Assembly (NCBI GenBank): GCA_050299435.1
Contig: JBNKVX010000004.1
Coordinates: forward strand, 17,782 to 81,781
Length of the DNA stretch: 64,000 nucleotides
Reading direction: 5' to 3'
Origin: 1162T-S-0a-05 sp050299435
Lineage (GTDB): Bacteria; Pseudomonadota; Gammaproteobacteria; Pseudomonadales; Cellvibrionaceae
Shown here one piece after another: positions 53,523-62,015 of the stretch (position 1 is the stretch's first letter; each line of letters opens with the position of its first letter). The notes beneath the pieces are model-generated. The model searched no databases and was not told where the DNA came from. It was given only the letters and a program-made list of their open reading frames with translations. The translations under genes were made by a program, and so were the position numbers.

Positions 53523-54734
53523 TTATTGAGACAGGGCTTGGGAGTTCAGCAATCCCTTGCGATAGGCTCTAACACTTTCTTCATGCTCCCCCAATTCGGC
53601 GAGCAGATCAGCCAGTTCAATATGGGCTTTCGGGTTGGGATTTAATTGCACGCTGGACTGAAGATAATTTCTTGCCTTACCCCAAAGTTTATTTGCTTTA
53701 GACAACTTTCCAAGTAGAAGCATCAGATTTGCATCACCCGGATGAGAACGCAACCAGGATTCAGCTTGAACCAGCTGTTGTTTTTTGTCGCTTATTTTTT
53801 CATTACCATAAAGATCCAGCAAAGTAGCATCCCAACTGTTACTCAATGACGAAACCAATACTCTTTCAGCTTTTTCATAAAAGCCGTTTTCAAAGAGCTT
53901 TTCTACAAAAATTGCCACTATTGATGAGTTCTTCTTTATTGGAGATGGCAAATCCTTCCATATTTTCTCAAAACTTGTTTGCAGGTTAGCACTTAGCTCA
54001 CTCGCTTTTTCAAGAGCCAGCTTAAACTGGCCTTTCCAAGCCTCGACTTCAAGCACAAGCATCTCGTCTGAGTTAATTATATTTAGTGCTTTACACTTAG
54101 GAAGAAGTTCAAGTATTGAAGACCATAAAGAAAGCTTTCTATACACCTCTAACAACAAACTACTAACAGCATAATTTTGGTTTTCCTGTTTAGCGCAACG
54201 CTCAAGTATTACCAAGGCCTGCTCGTATTTTTCTGTTTCTATATTTAGTTTAGCTTTCAATATTAAGAGTGGCAGTTCGTCCTTCTCCGCGAATTTTTCA
54301 GCCTGTTCCAATAGAAATCGTGCTTCTTCCTCTTCTCCCATTTCAATTGCACTGGCCGCAGCGCCAAGATATTGAGCAAAAGAGTTGCTTTGTAACTTCG
54401 CTGCTGCAAGTAACTCACGTTTTGCACCCGGCCAATTACCAGTCACATAGAAAATCTGCCCCAGATGGTTACGTTTTTCGAAGCGCTTGTCTCGGCTTTC
54501 GCTGATCCAGCCCAAGCTTTTCGCCAAGACATTTCTTAAATTACGGAATAATTTTAACAATCTCCAAACTATGATACCGATCAACACAACACAAACTATT
54601 CCGAACCAAAAACTCGTTTCTAGAGAATAGGGACCAATGTTGATAAGAATATAGCCGGAATCCTGACTGATAAGAACGACCAACAAGGCACCGGCAATCG
54701 CGGCAAATATGCCCCATACTAACCATCGTGTCAC
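53523..54734 (-). CDS. hemY: HemY family tetratricopeptide protein
   Basis: A 403-residue inner-membrane protein with two N-terminal helices (about 4-24 and 37-60) and TPR-like helical pairs through the rest (for example AKRELLAAAKLQSNSFAQYLGAA, NLMLLLGKLSKANKLWGKA). HemY is encoded with hemX after hemCD in gammaproteobacteria; its role in heme synthesis is not settled. It is unrelated to the Bacillus protoporphyrinogen oxidase also called HemY. The start is GTG at 54734, overlapping the hemX stop (GTGA). The conserved NHLGQIFYVTGNWPGAKREL is diagnostic. Confidence 0.9.
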   Translation of the reverse strand: MTRWLVWGIFAAIAGALLVVLISQDSGYILINIGPYSLETSFWFGIVCVVLIGIIVWRLLKLFRNLRNVLAKSLGWISESRDKRFEKRNHLGQIFYVTGNWPGAKRELLAAAKLQSNSFAQYLGAAASAIEMGEEEEARFLLEQAEKFAEKDELPLLILKAKLNIETEKYEQALVILERCAKQENQNYAVSSLLLEVYRKLSLWSSILELLPKCKALNIINSDEMLVLEVEAWKGQFKLALEKASELSANLQTSFEKIWKDLPSPIKKNSSIVAIFVEKLFENGFYEKAERVLVSSLSNSWDATLLDLYGNEKISDKKQQLVQAESWLRSHPGDANLMLLLGKLSKANKLWGKARNYLQSSVQLNPNPKAHIELADLLAELGEHEESVRAYRKGLLNSQALSQ

Positions 54735-55927
54735 AAAGTGTCTCCTTCCATTTCGAGCTCTTTGTTTGTCTTTGGCTGATCCAATCCCTCGACGCGATGA
54801 AGGTTCTCGATATAGATGTGAAGCAGCTCCAATGAGTAGCTAATATCAGGAAGTGTTTGCACAATATTTTGATTTTGTATCTTTTCAATTTGACTCACTA
54901 ACACTGTTACGCTTTTTGACGCAGGAAAATAACGTTTTAGCCAACTTATTGCTTCTTGCAAACTGCTTTCATATATCTCTTGCTCTTCTCTCAATAAAGC
55001 CAACTGCGCTCGCTCTAATTTCAATCGCAGATTCTGCTTTAGGTAAACGGCCGCTTCAGGCTCCATTAAAGGTTGCGGCGGCTCATCATGTTTACTCAAT
55101 CGAATGTATTGATTTAAACCAGAAAAGGCTCCTTTCATTCCACGTCCTAAACGTGTCCAGAAGGGAAGGGGTTCTTCTACTTTATCTTTGGAATCTTCTG
55201 CGGTGGTTTCTTCTGCTTTTTCTCTGTGGGCCCCTAATATTTGTTGTCTATCAGGACGCATATCAACATTTTCAATTTCTTCAGCCAATGCTTTTAGGGA
55301 AAAAAATAAACCGTTTCGATCGATTTCAATTACTAAGCGCAATTGCGCGAGATCTTTTGCCAAGGCTTGTCTAAGCGCATACAAATCAGGATCGTCAATA
55401 TCCCTTAGTATTTCATCAGCATTGACCAATAACGCATCTGCATTGCGTGGGCTGCGTTCAATTAGTACCCGCTGGTTGGCAAGTCGCAGCAAGTACTCAG
55501 CTTCAGCAAGTAGCCAATCTTCGCGCGATGTCGTTGACATCGCGCTAAGCTTTTTATGCTGTGCCTGAATCAGTTGTTCATTTATAAGAATGCGCTCGGC
55601 TAATACCCGTTCTTGTTCAGCCAATGCATTTTGTAAGTTAAGGTATTGGGATTCTGATGACGATATGGCGGACTGGTATTCCTCCAGCTGCGACTCAATA
55701 AAACTCAGCTGTTCATTGAGCGCTTTTTCCTTTTGCCATATATACCAAAAAACCGTTCCGCAAGCGCCAAAAAGAATAATGATAATGAGCGAGGCTATTA
55801 ATTTTCCCCGTCCCTTAGGCTGAGCACTGCGCAGGGATTTATCGTTTGAAGAAGGACGACTGAAATTTTGATGCTGCTCAGTCGCATTCTGTTGGTCAAT
55901 TGTGTTGTTGTTTTCCGGTTCATTCAT
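54731..55927 (-). CDS. hemX: HemX-family membrane protein
   Basis: A 398-residue protein with a cytoplasmic N-terminus of about 40 polar residues, one membrane helix (about 43-64), a coiled coil (about 68-135) and a helical C-terminal domain containing EAEYLLRLANQRVLIERSP, the conserved HemX core. Databases often call it uroporphyrinogen-III C-methyltransferase, but it has no methyltransferase motifs. Its role in tetrapyrrole synthesis is unclear. It follows hemD by 12 bases. Confidence 0.9.
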   Translation of the reverse strand: MNEPENNNTIDQQNATEQHQNFSRPSSNDKSLRSAQPKGRGKLIASLIIIILFGACGTVFWYIWQKEKALNEQLSFIESQLEEYQSAISSSESQYLNLQNALAEQERVLAERILINEQLIQAQHKKLSAMSTTSREDWLLAEAEYLLRLANQRVLIERSPRNADALLVNADEILRDIDDPDLYALRQALAKDLAQLRLVIEIDRNGLFFSLKALAEEIENVDMRPDRQQILGAHREKAEETTAEDSKDKVEEPLPFWTRLGRGMKGAFSGLNQYIRLSKHDEPPQPLMEPEAAVYLKQNLRLKLERAQLALLREEQEIYESSLQEAISWLKRYFPASKSVTVLVSQIEKIQNQNIVQTLPDISYSLELLHIYIENLHRVEGLDQPKTNKELEMEGDTL

Positions 55928-55939
55928 AGAACAGTCAAC

Positions 55940-56785
55940 CTATGTAGCGCTGTTTTGTAAGGTAGCATCGTTTTGTAAAGTTGCGGCTTTTAGCGCCTCT
56001 AACATGGATTCTTCACTGGCATTGACAGCCTGGAAAATATTTTTAAAGCCCAATTTTATGGCCTGGTCTTTTACTCTTTCTCCTGGCAAAAGCAGGCGCA
56101 ATTTCTGTTTGTTTTCGTACTTATTAGCGATTAATACCTGATTCAAATTTTCCAGGGTCTCGCCGCTAAAAAGACTTATTACATCGGTGTCACTCTGGAT
56201 ATTCAGTGCTGGAAACTGATTTATCGCGTCTTCAGGTAAACTGCGCTCATAGAGTTCACATGTTTCGACTTTTGCTCCTCGCTCTGTAAGCACTGACTTT
56301 ATATGAGTTCTCCCAGCTTTGCCTTTAAATATTAATACTTTTTTCCCATTGACCTGACGTAAATCATCAAGCTCCAGAAGTGCTTCGCTATTCATACTAC
56401 CCGATGCACTCATGAGAGAATTATCCAGACAATCTAACATTTCCGGGTAGGCACGTTCGCTCTTCTCGCGAATACACTGTGCAGTTTTCCGACCAATTGC
56501 AAATAATTTCTGCTTAACAGGCAATTGAGGCCAAAAATCTTCGATCCATTCAAATGCGTAAGACACCGCATTTTGACTGATAAAGATCAAGATATCGAAT
56601 TCGTCGAGCTTCAGTATGATGTCTTTAATGGCTCGTTTTGCATCGGCTTGACACAAATCTGCAACTTCCATCAAAGGCAATTCCACAGCTTGAAAGCCTT
56701 GCTGCTCAAGTAATGCACACCATGAATGATTTTGCGCCTGTGGCCGACAGGCTATGACGCGAATGTTGTTACTGTGCTTGTCCAT
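55940..56785 (-). CDS. hemD: Uroporphyrinogen-III synthase
   Basis: HemD closes and inverts ring D of hydroxymethylbilane to make uroporphyrinogen III. Sequence conservation in this family is low, but the 281-residue protein has the expected pattern: VIACRPQAQNHSW at the start, DILIFISQNAV and FAIGRKTAQCI in the first half, VLIFKGKAGR and CELYERSLP in the second, with SLFSGETLENL near 220. Start at ATG 56785, overlapping hemC by 17 bases; a TTG four codons upstream is an alternative. Confidence 0.9.
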   Translation of the reverse strand: MDKHSNNIRVIACRPQAQNHSWCALLEQQGFQAVELPLMEVADLCQADAKRAIKDIILKLDEFDILIFISQNAVSYAFEWIEDFWPQLPVKQKLFAIGRKTAQCIREKSERAYPEMLDCLDNSLMSASGSMNSEALLELDDLRQVNGKKVLIFKGKAGRTHIKSVLTERGAKVETCELYERSLPEDAINQFPALNIQSDTDVISLFSGETLENLNQVLIANKYENKQKLRLLLPGERVKDQAIKLGFKNIFQAVNASEESMLEALKAATLQNDATLQNSAT

Positions 56786-57698
56786 ATATGGCAGCAAGAA
56801 TTTTATCTGCCCCTGCGCTGATGAGTTTTTCTGCTAATTGAATACCCAATTCTTCAGCGTGCTCTGGCTCGCCTCGAATTTCATCTTGCAAAATGAGTGA
56901 GCCGTTGGGGTCAGCCACCAGTCCACGCAACCACAACTGCTCTTCTTCAATTAAGGCAAAAGCCCCTATAGGAACCTGACATCCACCCTCAAGTTTACGA
57001 TTCATCGCACGCTCAGCAAGTACCACTTTTGCACTTAAGTCATGATGCAAAGGTTCAAGGAATTTTTTCGTTTGTGAATCATCCAGGCGGCACTCTATAC
57101 CAACGGCACCTTGACCCCCCGCCGGCAAAATTGTTTCGGTGGAAATAAAACTGGTGATGCGATCATGAAAATCCAAACGTTTTAAGCCGGCAGCCGCGAG
57201 TATGATTGCATCGTACTCGCCGCTATCAAGTTTCGCCAAACGCGTGTTGACGTTACCTCTAAGAAAAGTAATTTCCAAATCGGGCCGCTGCGCCAACAAC
57301 TGACTTTGTCGTCGAAGACTGGAAGTGCCGATCACCGCACCACGAGGCGCCTCTTCCAGGCCCGGATATTTATTTGATACCCAAGCGTCACGCGGATCTT
57401 CTCGCTCACAGATTGTTGCCAAACCAAGCCCTTCAGGAAATTCCATCGGCACGTCTTTCATGGAATGCACAGCGATGTCTGCACGCTTTTCAATTAAGGC
57501 ATGTTCAAGCTCCTTAACGAACAGCCCTTTTCCTCCCACCTTGGCAAGTGGAACATCAAGAATTTTATCGCCTCGACTTTCGAGGGGAACAAGCTCTACA
57601 TGAAGATCCGGGGAAAAATACAGAAGTTGTGACTTTACAAATTCAGCTTGCCAAAGTGCCAAAGCACTTTTACGCGTGGCAATTTTAATTGAAGACAT
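56769..57698 (-). CDS. hemC: Hydroxymethylbilane synthase (porphobilinogen deaminase)
   Basis: HemC polymerises four porphobilinogens. The 309-residue protein has the cofactor-binding Cys240 (KLEGGCQVPIGAFA), catalytic Asp82 (VHSMKDVP), arginines in GTSSLRRQ and LRGNVNTR, and the N-terminal KIATRKSALALWQ. It lies 21 bases after algR, so transcription from algZ-algR or a promoter within algR may feed the heme genes, as proposed for Pseudomonas. Confidence 0.97.
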   Translation of the reverse strand: MSSIKIATRKSALALWQAEFVKSQLLYFSPDLHVELVPLESRGDKILDVPLAKVGGKGLFVKELEHALIEKRADIAVHSMKDVPMEFPEGLGLATICEREDPRDAWVSNKYPGLEEAPRGAVIGTSSLRRQSQLLAQRPDLEITFLRGNVNTRLAKLDSGEYDAIILAAAGLKRLDFHDRITSFISTETILPAGGQGAVGIECRLDDSQTKKFLEPLHHDLSAKVVLAERAMNRKLEGGCQVPIGAFALIEEEQLWLRGLVADPNGSLILQDEIRGEPEHAEELGIQLAEKLISAGADKILAAIYGQAQ

Positions 57699-57719
57699 GG
57701 TTTGAAGTATATTTGTTAA

Positions 57720-58454
57720 TTAAAGGCGATTAAGTAGATCGCGAACACTCGCCACGTGGCGACGACTCACGACAGGCCTATATTCGGCATTTTTGAGTTT
57801 GATTTCATATTGTCCCGCACTGCTACGCTCCATACCTTCAATCTTATCTATCGCAACAAGAGAATTGCGGTGCACTCGAACAAATCTTTTTGGAAACTCG
57901 ATTTCCAATTCTTTTAGTGTGTCATCAATCAAGGTTTCACCTTCTTCGTGTATCACTGTGACATATTTATGATCTGCCACAAAACAGTGAATATTCACAA
58001 TGGGAATTAACTCAACACCTTTACGCGTTTTTGCTGAAATATGCTTTCGCTGATTATCGTCGTCTTCTTCAGCTTGCAATGAATGTTTTTGGACTTTTGT
58101 TGTTCTTTGCGCTTTATCAAGTGTGGCGAGAAGCTGTTCTTGCTGAACCGGTTTGAGTAAATAACCCACAGCCAAGGTCTCGAATGCTTCCAGTGCGTAC
58201 TCGTTGTAAGCTGTACAAAAGATTACAGCGGGAGGTTCAGGTAATTCTGCTATTGCATGGGCCGCACTCAAACCATCTTCCCCTGGCATGCGCACATCCA
58301 TCAAAACAATATCTGGGTCGCACTCTTCAATTGCAGCTAGCGCTTCTGCGCCATTTGTTGCTTCTCCCACTACCTCATGCCCTTCAAGAGATTCAATCAT
58401 CTTGACCAACCTAAGGCGAGCAAGATCCTCGTCGTCAACAACTAAAATGTGCAT
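57720..58454 (-). CDS. algR: LytTR-family response regulator AlgR
   Basis: Response regulator for pilus biogenesis and exopolysaccharide in Pseudomonas. The 244-residue protein has a receiver (Asp8-Asp9, phospho-acceptor Asp53 in LMDVRMPG, Lys in LLKPVQ) and a C-terminal LytTR DNA-binding domain (about 140-240; FPKRFVRVHRNSLVAIDKI). It lies 33 bases after algZ. Together they form the FimS/AlgR pair beside hemC. Confidence 0.95.
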   Translation of the reverse strand: MHILVVDDEDLARLRLVKMIESLEGHEVVGEATNGAEALAAIEECDPDIVLMDVRMPGEDGLSAAHAIAELPEPPAVIFCTAYNEYALEAFETLAVGYLLKPVQQEQLLATLDKAQRTTKVQKHSLQAEEDDDNQRKHISAKTRKGVELIPIVNIHCFVADHKYVTVIHEEGETLIDDTLKELEIEFPKRFVRVHRNSLVAIDKIEGMERSSAGQYEIKLKNAEYRPVVSRRHVASVRDLLNRL

Positions 58455-58487
58455 GCCGCTTTCTCTCTAATGTTATTTTTGTTTATT

Positions 58488-59534
58488 TTAATGCCTTATG
58501 TGCCCTTGAACCAATGGGTATCTCACACTTACTGTAAACGCGTCTTCATTCTGCTCTGTCTTCAGTGAAGCATTAGTACCGTAATAGGCAGTCAGTCTGT
58601 GTTTAATATTCTCAAGCGCAATACCATTGCCCTTGTACTCCGAGTGAGTTTCTTTCGGATCACCGACTGGATTGGAAATCTCAAAATATATCTGCTTACC
58701 ATTGCTTCCGGCCCGGAACACAATCTTACCACCTTCCAAAATCGGTTGTATCCCATGATAAATTGCATTTTCCAAAAGAGGTTGGATTAGCAAGCTCGGA
58801 ATTGACGCGTCCTCAGGAATAGGGTCTATCTGCCATTCCATTTCCAAGCGTTTACCAAACCTTAATTTTTCCATTTCAACAAATTTTTCACACAATTCTA
58901 CTTCATGTGAAAACGAAACCAAGCCGGGTTGATCTAGACTTGCTCGAAACAAATGCGCTAAATTCACTATCATTTTCTCCGCCACTGCAGGGTCTATCGC
59001 GATTAAACTGGCAATCGCGTTCATGCTATTAAATAAAAAATGTGGTCGAATGCGTGATTGCAGTGATTGAATCCTCGCCATCAGTTCTGCTTGTTGTTGA
59101 TTACTCAACTGTTGTTGGATGTAAAAATAGCGAAGCGCAACACCAGCAAAAACTGCCGCGATACAAATATTGCTAAGAAGCTGATTGGGATTCTTAAATA
59201 TATCGCCTGTTTGAAACCATTCTCCTGCCAGAGAAAAAAACACCGTAAAACCAAGCACAATTGCGTAGCAAATTGTGCCAGCAACAATGCTGTTATGCTG
59301 TTTTAGCCAGCCGCGTATCGGACACAAACAGGCTGCACTGCACATTGTGATCCAAAGTACGAGAAAGGAGACCATGCCAAAGCGTAGCCAGCTAAATCGA
59401 GTGACCCCCATATCAGCCACCACCAGCGCAAATGACAACAGTTCACCAACCAAAACTAATGAAAGTATGGCTTGTACATTGCACAGATCTGGCAGGAAAT
59501 CGCCTTTTTGGTCTGTAACTGGTATCAGTTTAAT
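58488..59534 (-). CDS. algZ: LytS/FimS-type sensor histidine kinase AlgZ (probable AUU start)
   Basis: Membrane sensor kinase partner of AlgR. From ATT at 59534 the protein is 348 residues: an N-terminal segment with FLPDLC, about five or six membrane helices (up to about residue 140), a LytS-type kinase motif RIRPHFLFNSMNAIASL with His165, and the ATP-binding PLLENAIYHGIQP. No ATG, GTG or TTG occurs upstream of the TTG at 59453, yet that TTG lies inside the first helix (LSLVLVGELL) and would cut it. The coding frame continues 27 codons upstream to ATT, which is 7 bases from a perfect AGGAGG. I therefore favour the AUU start. It is divergent from argH. Confidence 0.88.
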   Translation of the reverse strand: MKLIPVTDQKGDFLPDLCNVQAILSLVLVGELLSFALVVADMGVTRFSWLRFGMVSFLVLWITMCSAACLCPIRGWLKQHNSIVAGTICYAIVLGFTVFFSLAGEWFQTGDIFKNPNQLLSNICIAAVFAGVALRYFYIQQQLSNQQQAELMARIQSLQSRIRPHFLFNSMNAIASLIAIDPAVAEKMIVNLAHLFRASLDQPGLVSFSHEVELCEKFVEMEKLRFGKRLEMEWQIDPIPEDASIPSLLIQPLLENAIYHGIQPILEGGKIVFRAGSNGKQIYFEISNPVGDPKETHSEYKGNGIALENIKHRLTAYYGTNASLKTEQNEDAFTVSVRYPLVQGHIRH

Positions 59535-59547
59535 ACCCTATCCTCCT
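59532..59547 (-). promoter_or_regulatory. Shine-Dalgarno and AUU start of algZ
   Basis: On the minus strand AGGAGG (59547 to 59542) is followed by seven bases and then ATT (59534 to 59532), in frame with algZ. The ribosome site is perfect and decides the unusual start. AUU starts are rare and are known for infC and pcnB, where initiation factor IF3 discriminates against them. Confidence 0.65.
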
Positions 59548-59566
59548 GAGTCGGCGTCGAAAGCTG

Positions 59567-59572
59567 TATAAT
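59567..59572 (+). promoter_or_regulatory. Candidate -10 element of argH
   Basis: Perfect TATAAT at 59567-59572, predicting a start near 59579, 23 bases before the argH ATG. No good -35 is seen at 17 bases. It lies within the 67-base gap between the divergent algZ and argH starts. Confidence 0.45.
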
Positions 59573-59601
59573 GCTCGCGCCCTTAACAATACTATATATC
59601 T

Positions 59602-60999
59602 ATGAGTTCCAATAACGAAATTACCAAGCCCTGGGGAGGGCGTTTTACCGAAGCGACTGATGCATTCGTTGAACGCTTTACCGCGTCAATTGAATTCGAT
59701 CAAAGACTCTACGCCCAGGACATCCAGGGTTCCATTGCGCACGCCACAATGCTTGCTGAAATTGGCGTGCTTAATGAAGAAGAAAAACAAAAAATAATTA
59801 AGGGTCTGGAAAGTATTTGCGAGGATATCCAACTTGGCAAGTTCAATTGGTCCATCTCTCTAGAAGATGTGCACATGAATATCGAGGCTGAGCTCACTCA
59901 GCGTATAGGCATTACAGGTAAAAAGCTTCACACAGGGCGATCTCGCAACGACCAGGTCGCAACCGACATTCGTCTATACCTGCGCGAAAACATTGATGTG
60001 ATTGCAGCTGAGCTAACACGCCTGCAAAGCGGATTGCTGCTGCTGGCAGAAAAGGAGGCTGAGACCATTATGCCTGGTTTCACGCATTTGCAGACTGCAC
60101 AGCCGGTGACTTTTGGTCACCATCTGATGGCATGGTTTGAAATGTTGCAGCGTGACTACGGGCGTTTGCTTGACTGCAGAAAGCGTCTAAATCAATGCCC
60201 CTTGGGCGCGGCCGCCCTGGCTGGCACTTCTTATCCCATAAATCGGGAGATGACCTCTTCGCTACTTGGTTTCAATCACCCAACGAGAAATTCTCTGGAC
60301 TCAGTCAGTGACCGTGACTTCGCGATAGAATTTTCTGCTTTCGCCGCATTACTGCTCACGCATCTCTCTCGAGCCTGTGAAGAACTGATTTTGTGGGCGT
60401 CGGCGCAATTTAATTTCATTGAATTACCCGATCGATTTTGCACTGGCTCTTCCATCATGCCACAGAAAAAAAACCCGGATGTGCCGGAATTAATACGCGG
60501 TAAAAGCGGGAGGGTAAACGGCAATTTAATTAGCTTGTTAACTTTAATGAAATCGCAGCCGCTCGCTTACAACAAGGATAATCAGGAAGACAAAGAACCT
60601 TTATTTGACAGCGTCGATACCGTATTAGATTGTCTGCGCGCTTTCGCTGATATGCTTCCTTCGATCGAGGCAAACCGTGAGCAGATGTACCAATCCGCTA
60701 AGCGAGGCTTTTCCACAGCAACCGACCTCGCTGATTACCTGGTAAGAAAAGGCATTCCTTTTAGAGATTCGCACGAAATAGTTGGAAATGCAGTCGCAAA
60801 GGGCGTGGCTGAAAAGCGCGATTTAAGTGAAATGAGCCTGGAGGAATTACAAGATTTTTCAAAGTACATTACAGAAGACGTATTTGAGGTTTTGACACTG
60901 GAAGGTTCAGTCGCAGCGCGCGCGCACATTGGCGGAACCGCACCGGCACAGGTAAAAGCTGCAATTGCTGCAGCAAAACAAACACTTTCCGAGCGCTAG
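59602..60999 (+). CDS. argH: Argininosuccinate lyase
   Basis: ArgH splits argininosuccinate into arginine and fumarate. The 465-residue protein starts KPWGGRFTEATDAFVERFTA, has TGRSRNDQVATD, and the superfamily signature GSSIMPQKKNPD near residue 285 with the catalytic serine in the flexible loop. It is divergent from algZ, as in Pseudomonas. The stop TAG interlocks with that of crc (CTAG at 60996-60999). Confidence 0.97.
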   Translation: MSSNNEITKPWGGRFTEATDAFVERFTASIEFDQRLYAQDIQGSIAHATMLAEIGVLNEEEKQKIIKGLESICEDIQLGKFNWSISLEDVHMNIEAELTQRIGITGKKLHTGRSRNDQVATDIRLYLRENIDVIAAELTRLQSGLLLLAEKEAETIMPGFTHLQTAQPVTFGHHLMAWFEMLQRDYGRLLDCRKRLNQCPLGAAALAGTSYPINREMTSSLLGFNHPTRNSLDSVSDRDFAIEFSAFAALLLTHLSRACEELILWASAQFNFIELPDRFCTGSSIMPQKKNPDVPELIRGKSGRVNGNLISLLTLMKSQPLAYNKDNQEDKEPLFDSVDTVLDCLRAFADMLPSIEANREQMYQSAKRGFSTATDLADYLVRKGIPFRDSHEIVGNAVAKGVAEKRDLSEMSLEELQDFSKYITEDVFEVLTLEGSVAARAHIGGTAPAQVKAAIAAAKQTLSER

Positions 61000-61769
61000 T
61001 AGTCCTCGATATCGTAATCAACAATGACAGGTAAATGAGACGAAAACGCCTTGGTTTTATAGAGTGCAGCGTATTCCACTGAGCGGCTTAAATCTTGCGA
61101 TATTACTTGATAATCGACTCGCCACCCATCGCCTTCACCAACGACTCCGCTTGGCCACCAGCTGTATTCACCTGCATCGGGAACCGCCACACGAAAAGCA
61201 TCTGCATAACCAAGTTGTGTAAATAGCTGATTCATCCACTGTTGCTCATGGCCGAGAAATCCACTCTGGTTGGCATTGTCGCTGGCATTTTCCACATCGA
61301 CTCGGCGGTGAGCCATCGCCCAATTCCCACAAAATATAAAGTTGCGGCGTTTGCGGGTAATTTTATGTAACAGTGCCTGAAAATCTTCAAAAAATTGAAT
61401 TTTAACTTCCTGGGATTCCGTCTCTGAATAGGCCGTCGGGGCGAGCAGGGATCCAATAGATAGCGTCTCGTAATCCACTTGCAAATAACGCCCTTCCATA
61501 TCGACTCCACTTGCAAAGCCCAAACCGTAAATCAGCGCCTTTGGCTGGCGCTTCACATAAATCGCAACACCATTGTAATGTTTGGTTCCTGAATCAAAAA
61601 AATAGGAAAAATACCCTGGTGGGTGAAATATGTCGTTATCCAACTCATATTCAAGTGCACGCAGATCTTGCAGGCAAATCACATCTGCGTCCTGATCTAG
61701 TAGCCAGTCGTAGAGTCCGCGTTGTGCGGCTTGGTGAATACCATCCACGCTAAGACTTATTATTCTCAT
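60996..61769 (-). CDS. crc: Catabolite repression control protein Crc
   Basis: Exonuclease III-like protein (EEP fold) of 257 residues that in Pseudomonas acts with Hfq to repress translation of carbon-use genes. The start MRIISLSVDGIHQAAQRGLYDWL, CLQDLRALEYELD and GWRVDYQVIS closely follow Crc. Residues needed for nuclease activity are altered: SVDG instead of NVNG, CLQD instead of CLQE, and no intact DxN or SDH motif (CGNWAMAHRRVDV, SSHLPVIVDYD). It is thus a regulatory, non-nuclease member. It is divergent from pyrE, as in Pseudomonas. Confidence 0.9.
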   Translation of the reverse strand: MRIISLSVDGIHQAAQRGLYDWLLDQDADVICLQDLRALEYELDNDIFHPPGYFSYFFDSGTKHYNGVAIYVKRQPKALIYGLGFASGVDMEGRYLQVDYETLSIGSLLAPTAYSETESQEVKIQFFEDFQALLHKITRKRRNFIFCGNWAMAHRRVDVENASDNANQSGFLGHEQQWMNQLFTQLGYADAFRVAVPDAGEYSWWPSGVVGEGDGWRVDYQVISQDLSRSVEYAALYKTKAFSSHLPVIVDYDIEDY

Positions 61770-62015
61770 ACAGGCCCCTTGTTATCGAACCCGTAATAAT
61801 ACCGGTTCATTTGGCGCTTTGTTAGATGGCGCCGAAATATTCGCAATTATTTGTATTTTTTTGGCTAAAAACCACTCAGGCTATTTAGCACCTGCTTTAT
61901 ACGGTCTGCCTATTTATAATAGACACTTATCAGCAATACACTAAGCAGTGCCAGTTAAAACGCTTTTCAGCTGTCACTTCTTCTATAATCACAAGCAAAA
62001 TTCGTTCACGACAAC
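61770..62015. promoter_or_regulatory. Divergent crc / pyrE promoter region
   Basis: A 246-base region without a gene. On the pyrE side it has TATAAT at 61984-61989 (predicted start about 61996) and another TATAAT at 61915-61920; neither has a good -35. Toward crc there is an inverted repeat GGCGC...GCGCC around 61813-61833 that would fold in the crc leader. No clear -35/-10 pair for crc was found. Confidence 0.45.
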
